DNA from: Acidimicrobium ferrooxidans DSM 10331
GTDB taxonomy: Bacteria > Actinomycetota > Acidimicrobiia > Acidimicrobiales > Acidimicrobiaceae
Length of the DNA: 64,000 bases
Assembly (NCBI RefSeq): GCF_000023265.1
Contig: NC_013124.1
Span: forward strand, 1,244,001 to 1,308,000
Reading direction: 5' to 3'
Part shown: positions 44,380-53,037 of the stretch, in pieces
How the letters are laid out: each line of letters opens with the position of its first letter
Position numbering within the stretch: position 1 is the stretch's first letter
Position numbers and translations under genes: made by a program
The notes under the pieces: model-generated
What the model saw: the letters and a program-made list of their open reading frames with translations, nothing else
Database searches by the model: none
Told to the model about the DNA's origin: nothing

Positions 44380-45044
44380 TGGCCGTCGTCCTCCCTGATA
44401 CCCACCACTCGCAGGCTCGACCTCGCGCGATAGCGCAGGTTCACGTTCAGCAGCACCGCGGTCATCGCCTCCAGTGCGCCGGCCGCGGCGAGCGAACCGA
44501 CATAGAGCGCTCGCAGACCGTCGATGCTCCCGAGGAGCTCCATGACGACACCAGCGGAGCTCTGGAAGTCCGAGGCCACCATGGTGTCGGCGTGCACGGG
44601 GCGCCCGAGCTCCGCGAGATCGCGGGCCGGCACGTGGTGCAGCGCCGCGACCACCATCGACCGCGGGAGCGTCGACTGGAGGAGCTGGGCCACCGATCCG
44701 CGAGGCGGTGCCAGCGCTGCGAACTCCGATCCCGTACGCACCAACGCATTCGCGACGCACACCACGGTCTTGGCCGCAAGCGCCTCGGCGAACTCCGCCG
44801 CGACAGGCACGACGCTCTCCCAGGGCACGGCGACCACGACGAGATCCGAGCGAGCGGCAAGCTCGTTACCGCCCCCGACCAGACCATCGGCGAGCTGGGG
44901 CCAGCGATCGCCGAGCCGACTCGCCGACTCTTGCGCGCGCTCCGGATTGCGCGAGCCCAGCACGACCGTGCGGCCTGCCTCGGCGAGTCGAGCACCGAGC
45001 GCACTGCCGAGCGGCCCGGTCCCGCCGATGATGCCGACATCCAC
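44376..45044 (-). CDS. npdG: NADPH:coenzyme F420 oxidoreductase
   Basis: The 222-residue protein begins VGIIGGTGPLGSALGARLAEAG (Rossmann dinucleotide site) and VVLGSRNPERAQE (NADP-type), with VVAVPWESV and the F420-site region VAALHHVPARDLAEL. It passes hydride between NADPH and the deazaflavin F420, providing reduced F420 for actinobacterial reductases. The GTG start gives the usual family length. It is the first gene of the npdG-mshC-thrS-HIT run. Confidence 0.88.
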   Translation of the reverse strand: MDVGIIGGTGPLGSALGARLAEAGRTVVLGSRNPERAQESASRLGDRWPQLADGLVGGGNELAARSDLVVVAVPWESVVPVAAEFAEALAAKTVVCVANALVRTGSEFAALAPPRGSVAQLLQSTLPRSMVVAALHHVPARDLAELGRPVHADTMVASDFQSSAGVVMELLGSIDGLRALYVGSLAAAGALEAMTAVLLNVNLRYRARSSLRVVGIREDDGQ

Positions 45045-45142
45045 GAACGCCCCCAGAGTCCCATCACGAGGACGCCGCTGGGGCAGGACTCGCAGGCCCC
45101 AAGCGGCTACCGTAGGTCCGAGTCTACGGTGAAGGAGATCAC

Positions 45143-45916
45143 ATGGGCATCCTCGAGGGCAAGCACGTGCTGGTCACTGGCGTCCTCAATACCTCGTCCA
45201 TCGCGTACCACGTCGCTCGAGTCGCCATCGACGAGGGTGCGGAGGTCTCGCTCTCGAGCTTCGGGCGCGCCATGTCCATCACCCGACGCGTCGCCGAGAA
45301 GCTCGGCATCTCCTCCGAGATCATCGAGCTCGACGCCGCCGATCCCGCGAGCGTCGACGCAGCCGCAGCCACGCTCGGCGAGCGACACGACCGTCTGGAT
45401 GCGATCGTCCACTCGATCGGCTATGCGCCGCCGAGCTGCCTCGACGGCCCCATGCTCGATGCCCCGTGGGACGACGTCGCGGTCGCGGTTCGGGTGTCGG
45501 CGTACTCGCTCGCCGAGCTCGCTCGCGCCTTCCGACCGATCCTTCGCTCGGGCGACCATCCCGCCATCGTCGGCCTCGACTTCGACGCGACGGTGGCGTG
45601 GCCCGGCTACAACTGGATGGGGGTCGCCAAGGCTGCGTTCGAGTCACTCTCGCGCTATCTCGCACGCGAGCTCGGTGCCGACGGGATTCGCGTCAATCTG
45701 ATCTCGGCGGGCCCGGTCCGCACGATCGCGGCGAAGTCCATCGACGCGTTCCGCTCCTTCCAGGACAGCTGGGCCACGCGCGCACCGCTCGGCTGGGATC
45801 CGAACGACGCCACCCCGGTCGCACGCAGCGTCGTCGCGCTCTGCTCAGACTTCTTCCCCGCCACGACGGGCGAGATCATCCACGTCGATGGCGGCTACCA
45901 TGCGATGGGTGCCTGA
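45143..45916 (+). CDS. fabI: Enoyl-[ACP] reductase, FabI/InhA type
   Basis: The 257-residue SDR enzyme reduces enoyl-ACP in fatty-acid elongation. The InhA-like catalytic block GLDFDATVAWPGYNWMGVAK carries the active Tyr and Lys (Y-x6-K). The N-terminus LEGKHVLVTGVLNTSSIAYHVA has the divergent nucleotide-binding loop of FabI, and the C-terminus ends VDGGYHAMGA. AAGGAGAT lies 4 bases before ATG. It is divergent from the F420 reductase gene and followed by an unrelated secreted protein. Confidence 0.93.
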   Translation: MGILEGKHVLVTGVLNTSSIAYHVARVAIDEGAEVSLSSFGRAMSITRRVAEKLGISSEIIELDAADPASVDAAAATLGERHDRLDAIVHSIGYAPPSCLDGPMLDAPWDDVAVAVRVSAYSLAELARAFRPILRSGDHPAIVGLDFDATVAWPGYNWMGVAKAAFESLSRYLARELGADGIRVNLISAGPVRTIAAKSIDAFRSFQDSWATRAPLGWDPNDATPVARSVVALCSDFFPATTGEIIHVDGGYHAMGA

Positions 45917-45984
45917 GGGCACCGAGATCGCTGCGGCTCACGTGGCCCTGGGCGTTCCGCCCGACCCAACCAGGAGGTGCACCG

Positions 45985-46752
45985 ATGGTGCGCATCCCGA
46001 GCACGCTCGCCAGCTCCTTCGCGATCGCAGCTTCGCTTGCCGCCGCGAGCGCGATGTCGTTCGCTCAGCCGGCCGGCCTCCGCGGCGGTCAGAGCGGCAA
46101 CGGCTGGACCGTCACCGCGACCGGCGCGTCATCACACACGACCCCCACTGGGCCGAACCCTGGCCTCCAGCCCGTCTACTGGCCGGTCCTCGTCACGCAC
46201 ACGGGTTCGTCGCTCGCGACGAGCTGCGTCGAGGTACGCACGCTCGACCCGGGCGCGGGATCGTATCCGACCGTGCTCCAGGCGGCCGAGGCCGCATGGG
46301 CGCATCTTGCCGGCGTACCTCGCTGTGATGCGAGCGGGCCGTCGCCGTCGGCCATCGTCACCCTCTGGACCAGGACCCTCGCGGCGACGCTGACCCCGCC
46401 GAGCGCCGCTGTCTGGCCACCCAGGGGGATCGTCGGCCTGCCCCTCGAGGTCACGGTCGCCGGAGCGACCACTCGGACGTTCACCACGCAGACCCCTGCG
46501 GGACCCCTCGTCATCCGGGCGACCGGAGCACTCGCGGCGCAGCTCGGTTCAGCCTCGATCACCCTGGCGAGCGGCGACGCCACGCTGACCCCGGACGTCG
46601 TCGGTAGCGTCCGCCTGCTCCCGATCGAGACCTGGGACGCCGTAGCGACCCTCGGGACGACCGAGCTCGCGCTGCCCGCCGTCACGATCGTCGGCCCAGC
46701 CAAGCTCGTCTCGATCGCCGCACTGCACGCCGAGCTGCGCAGCCTCGCCTAG
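45985..46752 (+). CDS. Secreted protein of unknown function
   Basis: The 255-residue protein has a Sec signal peptide (MVRIPSTLASSFAIAASLAAA, likely cut after SFAQP), followed by a Thr/Ala/Pro-rich beta-type region. Two cysteines (in TSCVEV and VPRCDAS, about 42 residues apart) could form a disulfide. No lipobox, transmembrane anchor or known domain was recognised. ATG follows AGGAGG at good spacing, 69 bases after fabI, so co-transcription is possible. Confidence 0.7.
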   Translation: MVRIPSTLASSFAIAASLAAASAMSFAQPAGLRGGQSGNGWTVTATGASSHTTPTGPNPGLQPVYWPVLVTHTGSSLATSCVEVRTLDPGAGSYPTVLQAAEAAWAHLAGVPRCDASGPSPSAIVTLWTRTLAATLTPPSAAVWPPRGIVGLPLEVTVAGATTRTFTTQTPAGPLVIRATGALAAQLGSASITLASGDATLTPDVVGSVRLLPIETWDAVATLGTTELALPAVTIVGPAKLVSIAALHAELRSLA

Positions 46753-46841
46753 CGAACGCAGCGAGCGCCAAACGAGCCGTCACCGACAGCGTGCCCGCAC
46801 CCGAGGCACCACCGACGAGTGGCCTTGTCTGGACTCAAGCG

Positions 46842-47798
46842 CTACTGGTCGTCGAGGTCGTCACCGTGGAGCGTCGAGGCCTCCACGTGGGCGACGGGTT
46901 CCGTCCCCAACCGGCCCGCCTGATAGTCCTCGAACGCTTGACGAAGCTCAGACCTCGTGTTCATGACGAACGGCCCGTACCACGCGATCGGCTCACCGAT
47001 CGGGGTGCCCGCGAGCACGAGGACCTGGGTCCGTCGCCTCGGGGCTGCGAGTACGACCCCTTCGCCCTCGCCCATCACCGCGAGATGACCAGCCTCGACC
47101 TCGACGCGGTCCTCGCCGATCAGCGCCGCGCCGTCGAAGACGTAGAGCAAGCACGTGCGCACGGCAGGGGTCGGAATCCGAGCCTCCGCACCGGCCTCGA
47201 GGATGAGGTGAGCGACCGTCACCGGCCAGTAGGTGTCAGCCGGACCCGAGATGCCCCCGAGGCTGCCGGCGACCACCTTGACCAGCGCGCCGCCATCCGC
47301 GCTCTGGCCGATCCCGAGATCACCGCCTCGCACGTCCTGATAGCGAGGGGCCGCCCACTTCTGCCGTCTGGGGAGATTGACCCAGAGCTGGAAACCGTGG
47401 AAGACGCCACCGGTCACGACGAGCCGCTCCGGCGGGCGCTCGATGTGCAAGATGCCGCTCCCAGCGGTCATCCACTGGATGTCGCCCGGGGCGAGCGCAC
47501 CACCACCGCCGACCGAATCGGCGTGTTCGAACGCACCCTCGAGCAGATAGGTCACCGTCTCGAAGCCCCGATGCGGATGCCAGGGGGTGCCCTTGGGCTC
47601 GCCAGGACCGTAGTCGACCCGTCCCATCTCGTCGAGGTGGATGAACGGATCGAGTTCCTCGAGTGGCACGCCAGCGAAGGCCCGCTTCACCGGGAAACCC
47701 TCGCCCTCGAGGCCCGACGGCGCGGCCGTGAGCCGCACGACTCGGCGCCACGGACCCGTCGCCCTCACCAGCACGTCAGCTCGCGTCACGTTCGTCAT
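46842..47798 (-). CDS. Pirin-family protein
   Basis: The 318-residue double cupin carries the pirin metal-binding motif HPHRGFETVTYLLEG (about residue 60) and WMTAGSGILHIE, giving three His and one Glu ligands. Some bacterial pirins act as quercetin dioxygenases; others have regulatory roles, so the activity is open. ATG 47798 follows AAAGGAGG. A 12-base palindrome, TTGCAGATGCAA, lies directly upstream, suggesting control by a dimeric repressor, perhaps MarR-like. Confidence 0.9.
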   Translation of the reverse strand: MTNVTRADVLVRATGPWRRVVRLTAAPSGLEGEGFPVKRAFAGVPLEELDPFIHLDEMGRVDYGPGEPKGTPWHPHRGFETVTYLLEGAFEHADSVGGGGALAPGDIQWMTAGSGILHIERPPERLVVTGGVFHGFQLWVNLPRRQKWAAPRYQDVRGGDLGIGQSADGGALVKVVAGSLGGISGPADTYWPVTVAHLILEAGAEARIPTPAVRTCLLYVFDGAALIGEDRVEVEAGHLAVMGEGEGVVLAAPRRRTQVLVLAGTPIGEPIAWYGPFVMNTRSELRQAFEDYQAGRLGTEPVAHVEASTLHGDDLDDQ

Positions 47799-47811
47799 CG
47801 GGCCTCCTTTG

Positions 47812-47823
47812 TTGCAGATGCAA
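47812..47823. promoter_or_regulatory. TTGCAGATGCAA inverted repeat, probable operator of pirin
   Basis: TTGCA and TGCAA flank two bases, 14 bases upstream of the pirin ATG, between the pirin ribosome-binding site and the end of the nfo gene (it lies at the nfo stop). Such short A/T-containing palindromes at pirin genes are typical of MarR-type operators; no regulator gene lies nearby. Confidence 0.4.
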
Positions 47824-48660
47824 TCATAGTCGCTCGTGACGGACGAGGAGGGCTCGCACCGCTGCGACGTCCTCGGCGCGGGGACCGTCGCCCGCTCCCG
47901 GGACCTCGAGCACCACATCGGCCTCCGGCAGGCGCCGATCGGCGACGAGCGAGCAGAGCGCCTCGGCTCCGATCGCCCCCTCGCCGATGTTCGCGTGACG
48001 GTCGCGCCCTCGACCACGCTCACTGGCCGAATCGTTGCAGTGCCACAGCGCCACGGGCACCTGTGCCGCCTGGAGCGCCGTGACGATCTCCTCGCGCCCC
48101 GCGGCTTCGTCGATGGCCCAGCCGACGGCGAACAGGTGCTGGGTGTCGAGACACACCCCCACCCGCTTCGTCCGGAGGGCCCCAGCCAGGGCCCCCAGCT
48201 CGGCCGGACCGGACGCCACCGAACCCGTCGCCGGGTTCTCCACGAGAATGCGAATCGTCGACGTCGCCTCGAGCACGCGCTCGAGCCCCTCCCGGATCCG
48301 CTGGCGCGCTGCATCAGGGTCGTCACCAGGCGCGGAGCCGGCGTGGACGACCACCGACTCGGCGCCGATGCCTTCGGCAGCGATCGCGGTCTGGCGAAGC
48401 AACGCCAGCGATCGATCGCGCAGCTTCGCGTCGACGGAGGCGAGGTTGATCAGATACGACGCGTGGACCACGATCCGTTCGACGCCGGCTCGCTGCGCCG
48501 CCTCGCGCACCACATCAGGCTCGGGCGCCACGCCGACGGACCACCGCCACGATCGAGGGGAGCCCAAGAAGCACTGCGCAACGCTCGCGCCTCGCTCTCC
48601 GGCGCGTTCGAGCATCTTGAGCACACCGCCAGCGGCCGACACGTGACAGCCGACGCGCAC
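47824..48660 (-). CDS. nfo: Endonuclease IV (AP endonuclease, DNA repair)
   Basis: The 278-residue enzyme opens VGCHVSAAGG and contains VHASYLINLAS, ILVENPATG, VCLDTQHLF, DRHANIGEG and VLEVPG, the conserved trinuclear-zinc ligand blocks of the Nfo family. It cuts DNA 5' of abasic sites. GTG 48660 after GGGGAGGT is preferred; a TTG at 48684 would put the start inside the 16-bp repeat array upstream. The gene lies just after the divIVA gene, same direction. Confidence 0.92.
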   Translation of the reverse strand: MRVGCHVSAAGGVLKMLERAGERGASVAQCFLGSPRSWRWSVGVAPEPDVVREAAQRAGVERIVVHASYLINLASVDAKLRDRSLALLRQTAIAAEGIGAESVVVHAGSAPGDDPDAARQRIREGLERVLEATSTIRILVENPATGSVASGPAELGALAGALRTKRVGVCLDTQHLFAVGWAIDEAAGREEIVTALQAAQVPVALWHCNDSASERGRGRDRHANIGEGAIGAEALCSLVADRRLPEADVVLEVPGAGDGPRAEDVAAVRALLVRHERL

Positions 48661-48673
48661 CGTGGCGAACCTC

Positions 48674-48753
48674 CCCTGTTGCAAGTGAGCCCTGTTGCAA
48701 GTGAGCCCTGTTGCAAGTGAGCCCTGTTGCGAGTGAGCCCTGTTGCGACCGGG
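48674..48753. repeat. Five tandem 16-bp units upstream of nfo
   Basis: Units begin at 48674, 48690, 48706, 48722 and 48738. The first three are identical (CCCTGTTGCAAGTGAG), the fourth has one change (GTTGCGAG) and the fifth is half-degenerate. They occupy the 130-base spacer between divIVA and nfo, in the nfo promoter area. Confidence 0.9.
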
Positions 48754-48789
48754 CCCTCTGTCTGGGTCCCTCCGTCTTGCTCGGCGCTG

Positions 48790-49713
48790 CTAATCCTCGC
48801 GACCGAACTCGGGCAGCTCGACCGTGGTCGCCGAACGCGGCGACTCGGTCGCGGCCGGCTTCGAGGATGCGCCCTCACCGAAGAGGTCCTCCAGCATCGA
48901 CAGACCGTCATCGCGTGTCGTCTGCTCGGCGCCCGCGCCCGCCTCGTGGCCCGTTGGCCGGTCGGCCGTGGCAGCCCCCGCCTCGTCAGGGGCGACCTCG
49001 GCCCCCGTGTCCTTGGGGCCGTCCTCAGGGCTGTCGACATCTGGCTCGCCAGCCGACCCGCCGGACCGAGCCCCACCGGCGGCCTCTGCGGCCTCGGCAG
49101 CGAGACCGGCCGCGTCCTTGGCCAGCAGGGACCCATCGGCCACCAGGTCGTCGACGACGGAGCGAGCGTGACGGGCGAGTTCGCGCAAGCTGCCCTCGAT
49201 CCTGCCCCCCTCCGCCTGGAGTCGCTCGATCACGCCGGCGAGGCTTGCGGCGAGCCGATCGCTCCGCGCACGCACCTCCGCGGCCTCACGCTCGAACCGC
49301 GACCGGAACTCCTCCTCCAGTGCCGCAGCTCGCGCCTTGGCCTCGTCGACGACACGGGCCGCCTGGGTCGCCGCCTCGCGCCGGAGGGCCTCGGCCTCGG
49401 CCTCGGCGTCGCGCCGCAACGTCTGCGCCGTCTCCTGCGCGAGTCGTAGCGTTCGACCGATCACGCTGTCCGGATCGAGGTCCACCTCCACGCCAGCGGC
49501 AGACTCCTGGGAACGCTGCTCGTCGGCGAGGGCAAGGCGTGCCTCGAGTTCGCGAATCCGGCGTCGCGCGTCGGCGAGTTCTCGCTCGAGCACCTCGACG
49601 CCCTCGGCCACGCGCTCGAGGAACGCATCGACGTCATCTTGGTGATAGCCGCGCATGCGTTCGCGAAACTCGACCTCGCGAATCGCACGCGGATTGACGA
49701 CATGCTCGTCCAT
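48790..49713 (-). CDS. divIVA: DivIVA-domain cell-pole/septum protein (Wag31-like)
   Basis: The 307-residue protein has the DivIVA N-terminal domain (NPRAIREVEFRERMRGYHQDDVDAFLERV, split here as residues 7-35), a coiled coil to about residue 200, and an acidic, Ala/Gly/Glu-rich disordered tail. DivIVA proteins bind curved membrane and, in actinobacteria, direct polar growth and septation. It is the last gene of the dcw cluster, after yggT. AGGAG precedes the ATG. Confidence 0.88.
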   Translation of the reverse strand: MDEHVVNPRAIREVEFRERMRGYHQDDVDAFLERVAEGVEVLERELADARRRIRELEARLALADEQRSQESAAGVEVDLDPDSVIGRTLRLAQETAQTLRRDAEAEAEALRREAATQAARVVDEAKARAAALEEEFRSRFEREAAEVRARSDRLAASLAGVIERLQAEGGRIEGSLRELARHARSVVDDLVADGSLLAKDAAGLAAEAAEAAGGARSGGSAGEPDVDSPEDGPKDTGAEVAPDEAGAATADRPTGHEAGAGAEQTTRDDGLSMLEDLFGEGASSKPAATESPRSATTVELPEFGRED

Positions 49714-49764
49714 AGCGACTCCTGTTTCGTACGGCTGCGGGCGTCTCGGGCCAGAGCGCGGCGG

Positions 49765-50034
49765 TTACCGAGCGATGATCGGGATCAACAGGAGCTGGAT
49801 GACCAAGATCACGATGAGCGGAGAGAGATCGAGCCGCACCCCTCCGCCACCGATGGCGGGCATCACACGCCTGATCGGCCCGAGCACCGGCTCGGTAAGC
49901 CGCCCAAGAATGATGCGGATCTCATGGAGCGTACCGCCGGGATTCGTTACCGGGAACCAGCTCAGCACGACCGAGAGCACGATGATGATCTCATAGAGCT
50001 CCAGCAGGTCGATGAGCAGTCCCCTAACTCCCAT
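49765..50034 (-). CDS. YggT-family membrane protein
   Basis: The 89-residue protein has two hydrophobic helices (LLIDLLELYEIIIVLSVVLSW and PLIVILVIQLLLIPIIA) flanking FPVTNPGGTLHEI and LTEPVLGPIRRVMP, the YggT family core. It lies between sepF and divIVA, the standard place in Gram-positive dcw clusters, and is associated with division or membrane distribution. ATG 50034 lies 11 bases inside the sepF end. Confidence 0.88.
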   Translation of the reverse strand: MGVRGLLIDLLELYEIIIVLSVVLSWFPVTNPGGTLHEIRIILGRLTEPVLGPIRRVMPAIGGGGVRLDLSPLIVILVIQLLLIPIIAR

Positions 50035-50563
50035 GCTGTAGTCCGGCCCCTCTCTGAACGGTCCGCTGTCGCATCCGGAACATGTCCTCGTCCGCAACCT
50101 CGATGCGCGCTGGCGACAGGAGGTAGACGCTGGAGGAGATCTCCTTCAACTTGCCACCAAGAGCATAGGCAAGCCCCGCGGTGAAGTCGATGATCCGACG
50201 CCGAAGCTCCTTATCGACTCCTTCGAGGTTGATGATGACCGGCTGATCTGCCTTCATGCGATCACCGATCTCCTGGACGTCGGCGAACTTCGTCGGCATG
50301 ACGAGATGGATCTTCGCCCGCTCGGGCTGAGCACTCAACGTCCGCAACACCGGTTGGGTGCGTTCCTCGTGCTCCCCCGCATCCTCGCCCTGACCCATCA
50401 GCACCTGCACCTTCGGTGTTCCCACGGTACTCACCGGCTCCGTGCGCAGCCGCCGGTCCGACTCGACGACGTCCCTGTCGAACCCTCCAGAGATGGTTCC
50501 TTCCATCTCCTCATCCTCCTCAACCACGCCCAACCAGGCAAGCGCGCGGCGGAACCCGCTCAT
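50024..50563 (-). CDS. sepF: Cell division protein SepF
   Basis: The 179-residue protein has an N-terminal membrane-binding helix (MSGFRRALAWLGVVEEDEE), a flexible linker and the SepF fold at about residues 85-170 (PVIINLEGVDKELRRRIIDFTAGLAYALGG, split). SepF bundles FtsZ and anchors it to the membrane, which matters here because ftsA is absent. The start overlaps yggS by 4 bases and follows GGAGGGAGTGGAGG. Confidence 0.93.
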   Translation of the reverse strand: MSGFRRALAWLGVVEEDEEMEGTISGGFDRDVVESDRRLRTEPVSTVGTPKVQVLMGQGEDAGEHEERTQPVLRTLSAQPERAKIHLVMPTKFADVQEIGDRMKADQPVIINLEGVDKELRRRIIDFTAGLAYALGGKLKEISSSVYLLSPARIEVADEDMFRMRQRTVQRGAGLQHGS

Positions 50564-51252
50564 GGAACCTCCACTCCCTCCGACGCGCTCAGGTTAGCAC
50601 GTGAACCGGGGCGAGGGCCGAGCAAAGCGGTCCCCAATCGCAGGATTGTCGCACCCTCTGTGGTTGCCCAGCGCCAATCAGCGCTCATGCCAAACGAGCG
50701 CTCAGGGAGCTCCAACTCGTCCGCAAGGGCCACGAGCGAACGGAAGAACGTCCGCACCGGTGCTTCCTCACCCGGCAACGCGACACCCATCACGCCGACG
50801 ACACGCAGACCAAGGGATCGAGCGGCGGCGACCAGCTCCGGAGCGCCTTCTCGCGGCACACCACTGCGAGTCGCCGGAGCGTCTGGCGGTGCCACCTGTA
50901 CGAAGACCTCGCCGTCGAAGCCGAGGGCGGCGAGACGTTCCGCTTCGACCACTCTCGAGAGCGTCTCGACCACGCTCGCAGCACCACTCACCTGCTTGAT
51001 CTGGCGACGCTGCAAGTGACCGATGAAGTGCCACCGGACGTCGAGATCGCGGAGCGCGGCGGCCTTCTCCGCGAGCTCTGACGCGTAGTTCTCTCCGAGC
51101 TCCCGATTACCCGCCTCCACGGCGGCGCGCACCGTTTCGACCGGATGGGTCTTCGTCACGCAGACGATGCGAGGCGGCCGGACCGGAGCGAGCGTGGCCA
51201 CCTCGGCCTCGATGGCGCGACGCCGCTCGCGAAGCTGCTCGACGAGGTTCAT
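50560..51252 (-). CDS. YggS/PLPBP-family pyridoxal-phosphate-binding protein
   Basis: The 230-residue protein has a PLP lysine in VCVTKTHPVETV, then GNRELGENYASE and WHFIGHLQRRQIK, all family hallmarks; SFGMSADW and LRLGTALLGPR bind the phosphate. These proteins keep vitamin B6 homeostasis without known catalysis. The start overlaps pgeF by 4 bases (ATGA). It sits between pgeF and sepF as in other actinobacteria. Confidence 0.93.
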   Translation of the reverse strand: MNLVEQLRERRRAIEAEVATLAPVRPPRIVCVTKTHPVETVRAAVEAGNRELGENYASELAEKAAALRDLDVRWHFIGHLQRRQIKQVSGAASVVETLSRVVEAERLAALGFDGEVFVQVAPPDAPATRSGVPREGAPELVAAARSLGLRVVGVMGVALPGEEAPVRTFFRSLVALADELELPERSFGMSADWRWATTEGATILRLGTALLGPRPGSRANLSASEGVEVP

Positions 51253-51878
51253 CGACCCGGCCCGACGAGGAGCGCTTGGCGCGCAGACGTGCGATCCCGC
51301 CGCCAGGAGTACCACCGCTCCTCGTGGATGGTACAGGCCTCGAGATCGACGATCTCTCCGACACCGACACGCCCAAGCTGGTCGCGGATCGCCGCCGTGA
51401 GATCGAGCGTCGGACCTCGAAAGTACTGGGGGCCAAGGGTGGTCTCGACCTCGCTGCGAGCGGGCCCGACGAACTCGTAGCAGCATGCCCGGGCGTGCGC
51501 CCCGATCACCGCGACCCGGACATCGCCGCCGAGCCCCTCCGCTGCCCTCTCGACGATCCGGCCGACCACGCCCGGCCAACCGGCATGGACCACCGCGGCG
51601 TCGCCGTTGCGTGCGGCGAGGACCACCGGGACGCAGTCAGCCGATCGCACGCCCGCAACGAGCTGATCGCCGACTCGCCGGATGATCCCGTCCGCGTCGA
51701 CGCCCCGACCCACCTCTTGCGCCTCGACGACCGCCGTGCCGTGGACCTGGTGGACCCACGCACACGGCAGCTCCCAGCCGAACGCACTCGCTCGTGGCCA
51801 CAGCTCCGCGGCATCCCCGTCGCCACGCTCGGTCTGGACCACTCGCAGACGCCCATCGAGCAGACTCAGCTCGATCAC
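51249..51878 (-). CDS. pgeF: Peptidoglycan editing factor PgeF (YfiH/laccase-domain family)
   Basis: The 209-residue protein has the metal-site motifs VHQVHGT, SADCVPV and VVHAGWPG, then HARACCYEFV and YSWRRDRTS. In E. coli the orthologue removes misincorporated L-Ser-containing muropeptide precursors; other members act on purine nucleosides. The usual HAGWRG has Pro in place of Arg. The GTG start lies 7 bases after ftsZ, with GAGGT upstream. Confidence 0.88.
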   Translation of the reverse strand: MIELSLLDGRLRVVQTERGDGDAAELWPRASAFGWELPCAWVHQVHGTAVVEAQEVGRGVDADGIIRRVGDQLVAGVRSADCVPVVLAARNGDAAVVHAGWPGVVGRIVERAAEGLGGDVRVAVIGAHARACCYEFVGPARSEVETTLGPQYFRGPTLDLTAAIRDQLGRVGVGEIVDLEACTIHEERWYSWRRDRTSARQALLVGPGR

Positions 51879-51884
51879 GGTCGT

Positions 51885-52976
51885 CTACCTCAGAAAGAAA
51901 GGAACGTCCCCGTCGTCGTCGTCGGGATCCGGCTCCGGCTCGGCCACGACCTCACGCCGCGGAGTGAACGTGAGCGGTGGCAGCTCGGCGTCGTCCACGG
52001 CGACGCGACGCGTCGCGTCGCTCTCCGACCAGGTGTTGAACCCGGCCGCGATCACCGTCACCTTGACCTGATCTTCGAGGGCGTCGTCGATGACCGACCC
52101 GAAGATGATGTTGGCCTCGTCCGAGGCGGCAGCCTGCACGATCTGGGCCGCCTTCGTCACTTCGTGCAGCCCGAGATCTTGCCCGCCTGCGATGTTCATG
52201 AGGATGCCCTTCGCCCCGTCGATCGAGGTCTCGAGCAGCGGTGAGTTCATCGCCTGGCGCGCTGCGGTCTCGGCGCGGCCATCGCCGCTTGCCTGGCCGA
52301 TGCCCATGATCGCGGTACCCGCCGAGCGCATGATGGTCCGCACGTCGGCGAAATCGGTGTTGATCACACCGGGAGTCGTGATGAGATCGGTGATGCCACG
52401 CACCCCCGACAGCAAGATGTCATCGGCCATGCGAAAGGCCTGCACGAGCGAGGTCTTCTCGTTCGCGATCGTCAGGAGACGATCGTTCGGTATCACGATC
52501 AGCGTGTCGACGTACTCACGCAGCCGACTGATCCCATCCTCGGCCTGCTGGGCACGGCGACGACCCTCGAACCCGAAGGGTCGCGTGACGACCCCGATGG
52601 TGAGCGCACCGAGCCCGCGAGCGATCTCCGCGACAACCGGCGCGCCGCCGGTCCCCGTCCCGCCGCCCTCGCCAGCGGTAATGAAGACCATGTCGGCCCC
52701 CTTGAGGGCCTCCTCGATCTCCTCGCGGTGCTCCTCGGCGGCCTGGCGCCCGACCTCGGGGTCCGACCCCGCGCCGAGCCCTCGCGTCAGCTGTCGACCG
52801 ATGTCGAGCCGCACATCGGCGTCGCTCATCAGCAACGCCTGCGCGTCCGTGTTGATGGCGATGAACTCCACGCCTCGCAGGCCCGACTGGATCATGCGGT
52901 TGACGGCGTTGCCGCCTCCACCACCGACCCCGACCACCTTGATCAAGGCGATGTAGTTCGCCTTCGCGTCCACCAC
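51885..52976 (-). CDS. ftsZ: Cell division GTPase FtsZ
   Basis: The 363-residue tubulin homologue forms the division ring. GTP-binding signature [23 protein letters not shown]-terminal [17 protein letters not shown]7 loop [14 protein letters not shown], and the C-terminal peptide DVPFFLR that binds SepF and other partners after a short acidic linker. The GTG start follows GGGAGG; a second GTG lies one codon later. Confidence 0.97.
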   Translation of the reverse strand: MVDAKANYIALIKVVGVGGGGGNAVNRMIQSGLRGVEFIAINTDAQALLMSDADVRLDIGRQLTRGLGAGSDPEVGRQAAEEHREEIEEALKGADMVFITAGEGGGTGTGGAPVVAEIARGLGALTIGVVTRPFGFEGRRRAQQAEDGISRLREYVDTLIVIPNDRLLTIANEKTSLVQAFRMADDILLSGVRGITDLITTPGVINTDFADVRTIMRSAGTAIMGIGQASGDGRAETAARQAMNSPLLETSIDGAKGILMNIAGGQDLGLHEVTKAAQIVQAAASDEANIIFGSVIDDALEDQVKVTVIAAGFNTWSESDATRRVAVDDAELPPLTFTPRREVVAEPEPDPDDDDGDVPFFLR

Positions 52977-53037
52977 GTTCCTCCCGCCGCCGTTGGCCCC
53001 TCAATCCCCCCTACGCTACCGTGCCCACACGGACCGC

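Noticed and set aside
48674-48753. CRISPR array
   Set aside because: The 16-bp units are directly abutting with no unique spacers, and there are no cas genes.
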